Shown piece by piece: positions 1-11,100 of a DNA stretch of 64,000 nt. How positions within the stretch are numbered: the first letter of the stretch is position 1; every line of letters begins with the position of its first letter. The DNA is from Yponomeuta sedellus (taxonomy: Eukaryota; Arthropoda; Insecta; Lepidoptera; Yponomeutidae), in the NCBI GenBank assembly GCA_934045075.1, contig OW203721.1:22640181-22704180 (forward strand), in the 5' to 3' direction. The position numbers and the translations under genes were made by a program. The notes beneath the pieces are model-generated. The model saw only the letters and a list, made by a program, of their open reading frames with translations. It searched no databases and had not been told where the DNA came from.

Positions 1-75
1 GTTTAGACCTTAGAGTTACAATTCTAAAGCCGGGTTTTCACGATCTTGGTACACTTTGACCGAGTGAGCTAAAAA
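1..75. mobile_element. MITE end, TTAA-type family (partial)
   Basis: A block reading AAGCCGGGTTTTCACGATCT at about 27-46, followed by a GACCGAGTG motif, matches the terminal block of the elements at 4504-5012 and 44573-44737. Only one end is visible; no matching right end was found nearby. Confidence 0.45.
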
Positions 76-1340
76 TTGATCGATACATGATAGTAAAAGA
101 AATAGCTCACACTGTCTGATAGGGCATATGATCGTTAGGACCCTTTTTTACTGTTATTGAAATTCTTTATTCTATATTTTTTATTAATATTTATAATAAT
201 AGTGATAATGATAATTTGATAATAGACAAATGGGCGCCTACGTATACAAAATGCCAGCCTTTATTTTGGCTTTGTTTTACGTTCTCAATGGCAGAAAAGT
301 TTGCGCGAAATGCGAGGTGCTCAGCAAAACTTTGTTCGTCAGTTTATTTATATGTATCTATGTATATAGTCCCAAAAGGGCTACTATATCAGAAAGGATT
401 ATTTAGTTGACAATGACACCTGGAATTAAAGACAGTACATCCGTTCTCGTAAATGTACATACTCCGCTAAATAAGGACTTTGAAAATACCGAGTTCAGTG
501 TTTTATGGTCCATTTTTCCCCACAAAAATATCTAGATTTTGAGATGGACGCCTAGTTTAACTTGTAACGTTCATTAATCCGCTATTTGACTCTTTTCAAG
601 TAAGTCTTAAACGGTAAATAACTCTAAAATTGAGGACCTAAAACCAACATAAAAATATATTTTAAAACTTTATTTTCCTAAACAGCCAAAAATGCTCTCA
701 GCCATTTTTGTCTATGGTTTGAGTCCAAAAAATTGTAAACAAAATTTGACATTAAATTTTCTTTAAGTGATCTCTGAGCATAGTGAAATAACAACAACGC
801 AACCATGATTTCATCGAATTTACATCCAAAATATACCAATTATCATTATTGCATTGTTCGAGAATGAAAAAACACGTCAATAAAGACTCCCGGGAAGTTG
901 TGGATTTGTGTACCCAGTGAAAATAACATTCGAAAAACTTGGCTCAAACTTACCAAAAGTTATGTGAAGATCACTTTGATGTAAGTCCTATAATAATCAA
1001 TGTCCACTGGCTCTGGCTGAAAGATGTTTGTTTACATATTTTAGATGCTTTCAAGATGGCGGATAGCGTTTTCGCCGTTACGAATTAAACGAGGAAAAAA
1101 AATTTTTACTTTGCAAATTTTGCAGCCATCCTGCATACTTACTTAGCAAAATAAATATATTTCGGTTTCTTACGTTAAATACTAGGAAATATTCATTTAT
1201 CGCGTCAAATTTGATACGTGTCAAATAGCGGTTAACAAAACCTTTTGTTTCTATCAACCTGCAGACTCTGATACGCAATGTAGGTACAACGAATTGTCAT
1301 TCTAAACTACAAATTGTGCTTTAATGAAACCTCTTGAACC
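76..1340. other. AT-rich non-coding stretch
   Basis: No convincing gene. The open frames are short, start with non-ATG codons or lack any recognisable motif. The tail of a repeat shared with 24410-24500 (the phrase TTTTGAGATGGAC followed by CTTGTAACGTTCA) occurs at about 536-575. Confidence 0.4.
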
Positions 1341-1344
1341 TCTC

Positions 1345-1700
1345 GATATCATCGACATTAACCCTTTATATTTCCCCACTGTTGGGGCACGGGTCTCTTC
1401 CTGTATCGCAGGAAGGTTAGGCCATACTCCACCACAGGGGCCAAGTCCGGGTTGGTGGAGGATTGTAAGACAGTGGTGGGCCTTACTGTCAGAAGATATC
1501 AAGCCGCCCATAAGGCCTCTGACATGGCTTAATGACTGCCATTAAATGACAGCCGGCACCAACGGTTTAACGTGCCTTGCGAAGCACATAAGCGCCCGGA
1601 AAAAATGCCACTAGTGGTAGTCACGGGACGGTCACCGGTTGTTGCTTAACTTAAGTGATTGATTCCAACCACTCGATTCGGCTAGGCCATGAGCGCTTCA
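1345..1700 (-). repeat. SINE-like repeat, family A
   Basis: Shares its sequence with copies at 6735-7040, 8204-8500, 27230-27565, 41700-42035, 55140-55455 and 63546-63895. Read on the minus strand it begins with a GCTCGTGGCCTAGTCGAACC-type head, containing a plausible pol III A box (TGGCCTAGTCG), and ends with CAGCAGTGGGGACATACAAG. The head lies at the high-coordinate end here. Confidence 0.7.
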
Positions 1701-2072
1701 GCAGTGGACTGTGTAGCCTGATGGTGATGAAACGGTACCTACGGAGTCCCGCGCATTGTGAAAAAAACCGCAAGTGCAGCGATCAGTGGACTTGCTCGAC
1801 GATGTCAGACGTGAGTCGGAATCGCTACCTTCCGCTTGCCGTCTGTTAACTCCATGCTGTGTTTGACACCGCGGCATCCAAGGTCATTATAATCTGTGCC
1901 ATCTGGGAAAATGCAGTTAATCTGTGGTGTTAATTTTTCGGCGGGAAGTCATTGATTTTTGGAGGGGCTTTTGAAAAGAGTTGTAAAGAGGAGAATGTGG
2001 TAAATTGAGCTGTACCTACTGTTTTTCTCTTGTAGGTACGCCTTTCGTGGTGGCACAGGTATTTGGCCTCCA

Positions 2073-2208
2073 CTTATCGCAGGCGACAGTAAATCTTAGG
2101 GCGCACATGTGCGCGTAGGCTTATCGCAGGCGACCTAAATCCTAGTGCGGACATGTGCGGGTAGGCTTATGGCAGGCGACAGGAAATCGCAGAACGCGCA
2201 TGGTAGGC
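2073..2208. repeat. 46-47-bp tandem repeat, about 3 units
   Basis: Units starting CTTATCGCAGGCGAC recur at 2073, 2120 and (as CTTATGGCAGGCGAC) 2166. Each contains a palindromic GCACATGTGC-like core. The third unit is the most diverged. Confidence 0.7.
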
Positions 2209-2258
2209 ATTATTGTCGTTTGCGAATTCATTTCCCACTTTAACGTGCTTTGGGCTTA

Positions 2259-2812
2259 GGGGCGCTGACTAGCACCACCAATGGAATAAAAATCATAACT
2301 TGTTTTATAATACGTTATTTTTCAAAAAGTAAACATGAGAAATCTTAATATCTGTGATAATTGTCTGCGACGGCCTCTGTGGCCCAGCGGTAGCGCATCT
2401 GCCTACCATGCAAGGGGTCCCGGCTTCGATTCCCGTCTGGGGAAAAAAACCCCCAGGTCTTGGATGTTTACATGTTTGTGATGTCGTTGTTTCTGGTTCC
2501 CACGACACAGGGTATCCTAGTGTGGGGCTAGAAGCAATGTATGTTCTCGTATGTAAATGTTAAAAATTGTTATGTTAATTATTTTTAGAACATACAGCCT
2601 AGAATGTAGTATAAATATCCTGGGACTTTAATCGATTTCCGCCAAAAACGGCCGTTGTTGGTGGAAATCGATTCAAGTCCTAGGTTGTTGATCTGAGGTT
2701 CTAAAAATAGTTGTCACAGTTGTTAAGATTTGCCATGTTCACTTTTAGATAAAAACGTATTTATAACACAAGGTATGATTTTTTGTCCATTGGTGGCTCT
2801 AGTCAGCGCCCC
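2259..2812. mobile_element. MITE with terminal inverted repeats, carrying a nested SINE
   Basis: The left end reads GGGGCGCTGACTAGCACCACC and then CAATGGAATAAAAATCAT. The right end is its inverted counterpart, ATGATTTTTTGTCCATTGGTG followed by GCTCTAGTCAGCGCCCC. A related pair of ends bounds 21514-21957. The element contains the tRNA-like SINE at 2371-2562 and an inner hairpin at about 2620-2686 built around ATCGATTTCC. Confidence 0.65.
2371..2562 (+). repeat. tRNA-like SINE, family C
   Basis: The head GGCCTCTGTGGCCCAGCGGT contains an A-box-like TGGCCCAGCGG. A B-box-like GGCTTCGATTCC follows about 50 bp later. The body GGTCTTGGATGTTTACATG and CCCACGACACAGG is shared with minus-strand copies at 39336-39524 and 58287-58483 and a tail fragment at 48650-48735. 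Because it is dispersed I call it a SINE and not a functional tRNA gene. Confidence 0.75.
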
Positions 2813-2814
2813 GA

Positions 2815-4355
2815 AACGCCATAAGAATCGCAACGAATACATTTCGTAGTGCACGCTTAGCCTTAGCCTAAGTGGCCCAAGATTAACATTGAAGGCAGCA
2901 CAAATGGGCGGCGCCTGCACCCTTCCCCGCAGCCGCTGGTGCCAAGGCAATGACGTAACATGTGAAAGTCCGCGCACCGGCCAGCGGCTGCGTGCGCTTA
3001 GTCGTGCGCAGGACCCAGGGACTAACTGTCAAGTGAGTAGGTATTCCTCAGGTATTATATTTAAATTAAATATAATGTATTGTGCTTTTATGATGTGCCG
3101 CTGTGTTCTGTAAGTTGGTGAGCCTGTTTCTTCCTACAGGGTTATAGGGCGCACAAATATATTTTGTTGGGATATTTTGAGCTGAGACGATAACGAGACA
3201 CAGATGCTGGTAATAGGGACTCTAGGTACCGACTCAGTTAGTACACATTGTGTTATGTGATGAAATTGCTTAGTTTAATTATATTACTTAAGGAAAAAGG
3301 TGTTTCAAATTAATGTATTAAAGCCGCAGCGAATTGTACTTAAGTGTTAAAATACTGGAAGCGCCTCCTCCGGAATATCTTTGTAGTTTCGTAAGTACAG
3401 TCGCCTGCACATAAACCTTTACACGCGTGGACTCTACTGAGTTACGTTACTGGTGACTTTACAACTAAAGTGTAAACGTTAATTTCCTGTCGACCGTAAT
3501 AACCGCGTATACTGCACTTAAGGGGGTCCATGTCTAATATATGCAACATATCGTTAACACAGATTTTTTTTGCAAAAAGCGTCAATAATATCGGTCGGGT
3601 TAATATTTTTTTAGGAAAACGTTCCGTAAAAATATTTTTCTTTCCATTGGCGGCGCTACTGTCATTACATGGAGCCCCTGAAGACGCTTGTGGACGCAAT
3701 GGTCAGTCAATGTGCTTTTGTCTTTTCATGAATATATCTTTTTTCCGTGTCAATGCTGGCGATCTTTTAGGTTTTATCAATGTGACGAGTTTCACGACTC
3801 GTTTACTGCAGACGTTGGTTATTTGTTGTGTAATGTTATTCGCGGTCAATGTTAAGTGTTAGATAACGTAAAGTTTTACTGTTATTACTCAATACATTAC
3901 TGAGGGGCTCCCCATTAATTGCGTGACGTGTATTTCACAAACTTAGACAGAAATGGAAATAAATATTAGGGGAAATGTGGATACACGCTCTCCCCTCGCG
4001 TGAGATATGACCCGTAGTTTTCCTTTGGAACAGCAATGGCGTGAGAGATCTAGTGGTTTAATACTTTGTACCCGATCTAGGTTTAGTCGTGTAATAAATG
4101 GAATCAAGGAGAAATGCTAATTAGTTATTTAGATGTAAAGCCTACTTACGAAGTGGATATAATTATACCTAGGACCGGTTTAGGTAAGTGACGACTTATC
4201 GTTGCTTAATTTGGTAAAATACTTGGTACTGAATGCGTAATGGTCTTCATCAGGTTCTGCCATTCGCCATCGTGTGGTTTTATCAATCAAGTTTACCCAC
4301 CCATTTTGCCATTTCTGCGTGTATAATCTGAAGGTAAATATTATCATTCGCCGTA
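2815..4355. other. Non-coding, with a possible decayed MITE
   Basis: No gene recognised. Between about 3520 and 3682, GGGGGTCCATGT and ACATGGAGCCCCT form inverted ends around an AT-rich core, with an inner CCATTGGCGGCGCT. This resembles the ends at 20442-20685, so a small related MITE is likely. The frame at 3530-3862 has no family motifs. Confidence 0.4.
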
Positions 4356-4359
4356 ACCT

Positions 4360-4477
4360 ACTGACCAAAGTTGCGAGGTGTAATGTAACATGCCGACAGC
4401 ATGGTCGAGGACTCAAACTGCTGCACACTCACTGGTTTCCCCGTAACACTACATTACACCTCGTAACGTTGGTCAGT
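4360..4477. repeat. 118-bp foldback (imperfect inverted repeat)
   Basis: The left arm ACTGACCAAAGTTGCGAGGT and the right arm ACCTCGTAACGTTGGTCAGT are near-perfect reverse complements over about 30-35 bp, with a spacer of about 50 bp. It lies about 30 bp from the next MITE. Confidence 0.65.
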
Positions 4478-4503
4478 ACCCGGCTTTAACGTTCGGGACA
4501 CGC

Positions 4504-5012
4504 TTAAGCCGCGTTTTCACAATCTTAGTAGACTCGGACAGAGTGACCAAGTTTTTGCTACAAAGATGCTACTCGTATCGCGTATTTTTTTTATTAAGAA
4601 GGCCCGTGCTACTTAATAAAAAAAATGTCACTCTGATGAAAACGGCCACAGGCCACACGGCACAAAATGAAATCGGAAAAACAAAATGGCGCCAATATTA
4701 GAAACTACAGCGTTTCGAAAAGAAAATGTGAAGAAGCTATGAAATATTCATGTTTACGAAGTTTAATGAAGCTGTACAAGTATTGTGAAGTGTATGGTTT
4801 CCATTGCCGTGACCAAACTACTCTTTTTTTGGTCATATTTGGAACGATCAGCGACACCGATTGCAACAAAACGCATCTAAACTGAAGCAAAAATCAGAAT
4901 CCATTAAGATGTGCATACACCACCATCTTAGTATTGGTGTACACAGTTTTTGGTCACAAATATGTGACAGTCTGTCCGCCTACCTACTAATATCGTGAAA
5001 ACGCGGCCTTAA
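4504..5012. mobile_element. MITE flanked by TTAA
   Basis: Bounded by TTAA at 4504-4507 and 5009-5012, with ends GCCGCGTTTTCAC and GTGAAAACGCGGC. Related ends occur at about 27-46 and at 44577/44735. TTAA target duplications suggest mobilisation by a piggyBac-type transposase (inference). The internal frames carry no transposase motif. Its right end lies about 50 bp beyond the stop codon of the membrane-protein gene. Confidence 0.65.
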
Positions 5013-5062
5013 CAAAATTGATGAAGAGTGCACGTAATATAACTTTATTGCATCGACCGGAG

Positions 5063-5599
5063 TTACCGGCCCATCCTCCAAGGCTTTCCATACACCATGA
5101 ACTTCATAAAATTGCTAGCAACGAGAGCAAAGTAAATAAACAATTGCATCCACACCGTGACGCACGCGTAGATGATCATTGTGGCTGTGAAGCTCAAACT
5201 CTTAAGCACACAAGGCTTCTCCGGCTTGCAGAAACAATACAAAGGGACCACCACTGATACGATCACCATTCCCATGCACATTGTCATGATTATGTAGATG
5301 TACCAGCAAATGTATTTTTGCTGCTTGAACGCTCCTCCGATGAAGAGGACGGTGCTGGCCACGATGGTCATGAAGGAAAAAGTTCCAGTGGCGAACAGGG
5401 CATACTTCTTCATCGATTCGTCGTTTGTGAGGTCGGCGGCGCGGAGGCGGGGGTCAGCTAGGGCGTAGCGGGCTGACAGCAAGCAACCCAGGGATCCCAG
5501 GACCAGGCCGATAGAGGAAATCATGACGCAGGCGTGGCGCAGAGGGACGACGTAGCAGCAGTGCCGCTTCTGCGGCATGTTCTCGAACATCAGACACAT
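5063..5599 (-). CDS. Four-pass membrane protein, insect LAPTM/tetraspan-like
   Basis: An uninterrupted 178-residue frame with an ATG start at 5597-5599. Four hydrophobic segments are visible, at about residues 22-45, 68-92, 95-122 and 130-166. Short loops between them are rich in charged residues, notably about residues 47-66 (RYALADPRLRAADL region). The N-terminus has a CCYVVPLRHA motif just before helix 1, resembling the Cys-Cys then Pro-Leu-Arg signature of insect lysosomal-type (LAPTM/DUF4728-like) four-helix proteins; that family call is tentative. It probably sits in an endomembrane or the plasma membrane. A minus-strand AATAAA at 5044-5049 lies only about 14 bp after the TAA stop, implying a very short 3' UTR, with a TTAA-type MITE immediately beyond. 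The lack of introns could mean a genuine single coding exon or a retrocopy. Confidence 0.7.
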   Translation of the reverse strand: MCLMFENMPQKRHCCYVVPLRHACVMISSIGLVLGSLGCLLSARYALADPRLRAADLTNDESMKKYALFATGTFSFMTIVASTVLFIGGAFKQQKYICWYIYIIMTMCMGMVIVSVVVPLYCFCKPEKPCVLKSLSFTATMIIYACVTVWMQLFIYFALVASNFMKFMVYGKPWRMGR

Positions 5600-6730
5600 T
5601 TTGTGGCGTTTACATGTGCGCAGCGTCGATGGGCTAGATATTGTTGTGAATATTTAGGGAAATGTCTCGGATCTAGAGCGTTTAGAGCTATAATGGAAGG
5701 ACAGTTTTTTTTTAAACACTATAATGATCGAATATTGGTAAACGCAAAATTTTTACGATCTGAAATCTGAAAGTGGTGTAAAATTTGTAGGTACCTAATC
5801 TTTTTTTAATCTGTGATGTTTTTTTTTTTGGTAACTTTTTTTCCTTTATGGAAAAGGCTAAGAGCTTAAGCCCATACCGCCTGGTTTTTTTTATTAATTG
5901 GTTTAACGAAATTAGGCGGCAGATTATTAATCTGAGATAACTGCCAAGTATTTTATATTGAAAATTTTCGGCCTGCACAGAGTACAGGCGATAAGAAAGG
6001 AATAGGACTGATTTTCTATCACCATGTATAATAATAAGTCTATAGCACACTGCTACGCCGCGCCGGCCGCCAACAACATTTTTGCCCTCGCCGATTTATG
6101 CATGGGCCGCACAAGTATCTATATAACTATAGATACCGCAAGTTGTGCAAACACCGTTATGCGTTCACAGATGTTTGTGTTTCTATGCGTTTTTGATAAA
6201 GTTTATAAACTTTATCAACATCGGTGTGACCAGACTATGGTATGGTTCAGAATCTTTCTTAGGCTGTCTGGAATAAACTTATTTTGAAATAAGTCCGCCT
6301 CTGTACATCAACACTTACCAATCAATCACTTCTTTTACATCCGTGTTTGTGTGCAATAAAGCGTAAGAAACATATGTTCTGTGGAATAAAAAATAGCATG
6401 CCTAATTTAAGTGCAGGGGAGTTACTCTATTAAACCGGCCAAGAGCGGGTGCAGCTACTCGCAGCGTAGGGTTTTGTAGAAAGAGAGGGTTTTATTAGCT
6501 ATAGGTACAGAACGAGCAACTTGATCAACGTAATTTTCAATGTATGTCTTATGATGAAGTTTCGCTTTCATTAATTGGTCGACCATTACTCGTGAACTCG
6601 TGAAGCCTACTTACCCGTGATAGTTTTCCTTTTAATTTAATTATATCTGCTACTACTCTGAGTTTTTTCACGTTTCTACAATCAACCGTTCAGCCAGGAC
6701 AGAGGGGGGTGGGGACGACGACGCCCTCGA
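5600..6730. other. Presumed upstream region of the membrane-protein gene
   Basis: AT-rich non-coding DNA. A perfect palindrome, GATAAAGTTTATAAACTTTATC in two halves, lies at about 6197-6218. I could not assign a promoter element with confidence. No gene is supported here; the frames at 5712-6050 and 6024-6287 show no known motif. Confidence 0.35.
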
Positions 6731-6734
6731 TCGA

Positions 6735-7040
6735 TATAAACCCTTGTATGTCCCCGCTGCTGGGCCACGGGTCTCTTCCTGCATCGCAGAAAGGTTAGGC
6801 CACCACGGGGGCCAAGTCCGGGTTGCTGGAGGATTGTAAGACAGTGGCGGGCCTTACTGTCAGAAGTTATCAACATAGCTTAACGGCTGCCATTACATGA
6901 CAGCCGGCACCAACGGCTTAACGTGCCTTGCGAAGCACGAAAGCGCTCGGAAAAAATGCCACTAGCGGTAGTCACGGGACGGTCACCCACCCAGCACCTG
7001 ACGACGACGGACGACGCCCTACTCGAACCGATCAATCCAA
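6735..7040 (-). repeat. SINE-like repeat, family A
   Basis: Same order of blocks as the copy at 1345-1700: the CCCTTGTATGTCCC end first, then GACAGTAAGGCCCGCC in complement, GACAGCCGGCACCAACGG and a GGACGGTCACCC block. The head is diverged. Confidence 0.65.
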
Positions 7041-7930
7041 CGATAGCCCACACTATTGTGTAGGCGAGAAAGAAAATACAATCCCTAATTTAAATGTAGG
7101 GGGGGTTATACTAAAAATGTTTTTTATTGCATTAAAATGTAAAAGTTATTTGGTAAATTCCGCCAAATTGAGACTAAATTCCGGCTTGAGGATGCCTCGT
7201 GTTAGAGGCGAAACGCGTCGCGTATAGTCTCACACGAGTATTGGTGTCGGTGGTGGTGATGTGTTCGTGTCTTGCTTCTGCTTGAAAAAGTGGGAGGGAG
7301 GGTGGTGCATTAACTAACATGGTGCTTGTGGGATTTTTAGCGGAATTTAGCAAAGTATTTTTCACATTTATTATGTAATATTATGTATTTCCGGAAAGTA
7401 ACGCCTGATTCCATACAATGTTTTTTTTTGTTTTTATTTATTTTACCATTTTGTCGGCTTCATTAGGTACTATAACCACAGATTAGATAATACTAACTAT
7501 GCCAATTTTTTGCTGTCTTGTACTATTCATCCCTGAGCTAGACTACAGACAGACAGACATGGGAGAACTATAAGGGCCCCTTGTATACTATAGAACCCTA
7601 AAAACCTATTAGGTAAAGTGCGCAAGACAACTGCGGAGTTGTCGAAAGATCGGGATTTTGCTAATAATAAATTCGATTAGACACGTTAAATGTTAATTAG
7701 GTGCAAGCATCGCGAGTCTAACGCTACTGAACTAGTGCTGTCCCTTCGGATCCTCAGCAAAGAGCGTGACAGAACGCTACTTAAGTACGAGTATTTACTT
7801 AGTGAAATTCTTAATTCAGAAACTGGCCAATAGAATATTTATAGGCAGTACATAATTGTAATGACTCGCGATGCTCGGGTGTAATTAAGAGTATCTACAA
7901 GGCAATAGACAGCATTATACCTCTACATTT
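7041..7930. other. Non-coding, with a repeat shared with 61.8 kb
   Basis: No gene recognised. GCGTGACAGAACGCTACTTAAG at about 7763-7785, followed by TATTTACTTAGTGAAATTCTTAATTCAG, is the reverse complement of a block at 61855-61910, so a dispersed repeat is present just upstream of the secreted-protein gene. A GGGTTCTATAG phrase at about 7590 resembles a common lepidopteran repeat end. Confidence 0.45.
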
Positions 7931-7971
7931 TGAAGCGATCCCCACTCAGCAGTCCCGTAATTCTTCCAAGC

Positions 7972-8190
7972 ATGTCACTGATCGCTGGCCTGCTATGCCT
8001 CGCGTTCGCGAGCTCATCCGCGGCCCCGGCCGAAGCGCCAGTCCGAGTGGAGCTCCCGGTGTACGCAGAGGCCGGGCCTGCTGAGCCGGCCGAGCAGGAC
8101 ATCGGCGAGGACCGGAGCGACCGAACGCTCAACGTGGGCCTGCTGGGACACAAGCTGCAAGCCGCCGGTGGCCTGCTAGGCGGGAAAATT
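7972..8190 (+). CDS. Secreted protein, exon 1
   Basis: Encodes residues 1-73, including the signal peptide. The donor GTAAGT starts at 8191 immediately after the isoleucine codon. Confidence 0.75.
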
Positions 8191-11100
8191 GTAAGTGCTT
8201 GGATAAACCCTTTTTATTTCCCCACTGCTGGGGCACGGGTCACATCCTGCATCGCAGGAAGGTTAGGCCGCACGGGGGCTAAGTCCGGGTTGGTGGTGGA
8301 TGGTAAGACAGTGGCGGTCCTTACTGTCAGAAGTTAAGCCGCCCATAAGGCCTCGGACATGGCTTAACGACTGCCATTACATGACAGCCGGCAGCAACGG
8401 CTTAACATACCTTGCGAAGAACGGAAGCTCTCGGAAAAATGTCACTAGCGGTAGTCACGGGACGGTCGCCCATCCTGCACCTAACCGCGTCTGTTGTGAC
8501 TTAACTCAAGGGCTTGGTTTAAATTTAATAAAATGTTTTCTAGCACTAATGAATTAGGAATTAGTGGTCGGCTGTAACCGGAGATTCTGATGCGTTTACA
8601 TACTCACGGTCTGTGAGGAAAGGCCTGTACTTACAAGTATGTTTCGGCTAAAACGTCCTTGGGCGTGTACCCTATAATGGCACGCACAAAGCAGGCTGGT
8701 TAAAAAGTTTGCTTAAAACTATTGTTAAACCAAAAAAATACACTCCTGTAAAGACGACTATATTTAGGGCCTCTGCTTTCGCCAGTCGTTTTACACGTGC
8801 AGGCAGATATACAAAGAAGCCTTCCAATGCCCTGCGAATCCAGTACAATAATAGTTTCAGGATTCTGATGACGCTGCCGCGATACTGCAGAGCATGTGCA
8901 ATGTTTGGCGAGGGGCGTTCTTATTTTTTTTAAGCCATCGTATGCAACAGAAGTCACTTTCGTTGTCCAGGGCTCGCAGCAGTGTTAATGGTATCCTTAA
9001 TGTCATTGCAAATAGGACTTGAATGACAGCCCTATGCTAAGGGACTAGATCTCAGTCAATGTAAAATTACTTTACTAATGCCGGCGCGAGTCAGATGTTC
9101 AAACAAGTGATCACATAAGTGTGCACATATGTGGCACGGACAAATTATGTGACAATAGTAACAAATGTCCTCGCCACACATGTGCACACTTATCTGATCA
9201 CTTGTTTGAACTTCTGTCTGGCGCCGGCATAACACTATATACTTATGTTCCAACATAAAAATATTGAATTGAATTCATTCGTGGGTGCTCAGGAGTCTTG
9301 ACCTCGGGTGATGCGGGATTCATACTCGCACCACTTGACTGAGATGCGGTGAGCGCTGCCACCTTATCACAAAGGGAAAAAAGCTTCTATAAAAAGACAG
9401 AAGCGGGATAGGATAGAAGGAGAAGAGTAAGCGCCCACCACTGACCCTGCAAATTGTTACCAGGGTGGCGGAGCAGGTGGGGGCATTGGCGGAGGCATAT
9501 TCTCACCGCCCGTTACTGCGCTGGAGCATGCCCTTCTCGAGCACGAAGGTTTTGGCAGCCAGAAGCTCTCCATCAAGGACAACCTGCACGGCTTCGTAGC
9601 GGGTCTCTTCCAGGTTAGCTAGATTGGAGATTTTCGCTGGCAAGACTGTGAGATCAGTTCAGCCAGCACTAGCGTCATAATTGGGTTTTTGTAAGTGGCA
9701 AGGCTGTGAGATCACTTCAGCGGTCTGCTCTCTGTGCTCTAATGTTACTGCTGGCCTCCTGAAGGGATTCTGAGCTTCACAACGACGGCAATCCGTTACT
9801 TTTTGAAGGCCTCACAGAGAATGGTCAAATAGGTGGGTTATTCCTCTTCCTTGGCGCATGCCCTTGGCGAAGCTCCAGCTATTTACATGCTGTGAAAGTA
9901 TCTATAGTTGAGTGCCCAATCCTATACGTGGTAGCACTTTTGTCAAGACAAAATACGCCGAAAAAGTACGACCATTAGTACAAATCGTGTACAGAATCCT
10001 ATATGTGACGCAACTCTGCCCTTCTAACTAAAAGGCCTTTAAATGTACTGATGATGATGGCATTTTAGTGACTGCTCTAACCCATTGGAGAAGCCCAATG
10101 GCTTTAGCCCCCGCCATTTGGCGACACTAATGAAGTCTTTGGTTGATGAGATTGTGATCTTTCCCAGCCGAAGCCGCTAGTGGACGGGATCAAGGAGGAA
10201 GAGAAGTATGGCAACACCGGAGACAAGTTCTACACAGCCGGGCGGGCCATCGTCGGCGGCGCTGAGGGGGTCTCCAACCTCGTCAACTCTGTCCTTGAGG
10301 TACAGATACAAATAATATTTATTATCGTGAAGAATAATACACAGAGACAAAGAAAATTGGTATAGTATAACAGTCCTTAGACAAATAAAGGTTTAACGTG
10401 TGTAAGTAACTAGAGCAACGGTGACCTCACATTAGGCACAGCCTCTATCGTGGGCGCCACGACATCATTGGGCGTTATATTGACATTACATTGCGGCAAT
10501 CTAAGCATGTTGTGATCTTATAAATTTTGTTAAGTACTCTTATATTGAATTTTAATAATATAGGTATAATAAAATTGTTTATTCCACATTTTTACTTCTA
10601 ATTCTATTGTTTTGTTAGGTGAGACTCCAGTTCATCTACAGTCTGTCTTTTAGCTTTTAGAATGTACCTCGGGCTCTAGAGTAGGCTTCGGTTTTAGCTG
10701 AAAGCACACGAGTGTAATACTACTTCCTGCTCTGTATAAAACTTTTCTTCACTATTTTGAAAAGTTATGTAAGAGTAATAAATAACAATACAAAATAAAC
10801 CTTACCTTATTGCAATATAATCGGTTCTATCCGATAGTAGCCGAGGTATATTCTAAAAGCTAAAAGACTGTAAGTATTATGTAGCTGTCCACTTTGTTAT
10901 GCTATGCTTTCCTGCAGTGTTTTCTTTTTGTATTTGATAGCTTCGGCCAGTGCCAAGCCGGCTAAAAAAGTTTTTACTTTAGCAAAACGCGCCATGCCTT
11001 TTGTGAGTCCTATGTGACGGCTCATGCATGGTCATTAATCACAAATCTTTCTTCTAGATCTAAATCACAAATCACAGGCGCCTTAAAGAAGTCTGGCTCA

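Noticed and set aside
2371..2445. Possible tRNA-Gly gene
   Set aside because: The same sequence with its tail is dispersed in the window, and the acceptor stem does not close cleanly; a SINE explains it better.
3530..3862. A 110-residue frame
   Set aside because: Overlaps a MITE-like inverted structure and has no recognisable domain.
5018..5257. Plus-strand frame opposite the membrane-protein gene
   Set aside because: Antisense shadow of the real minus-strand frame.
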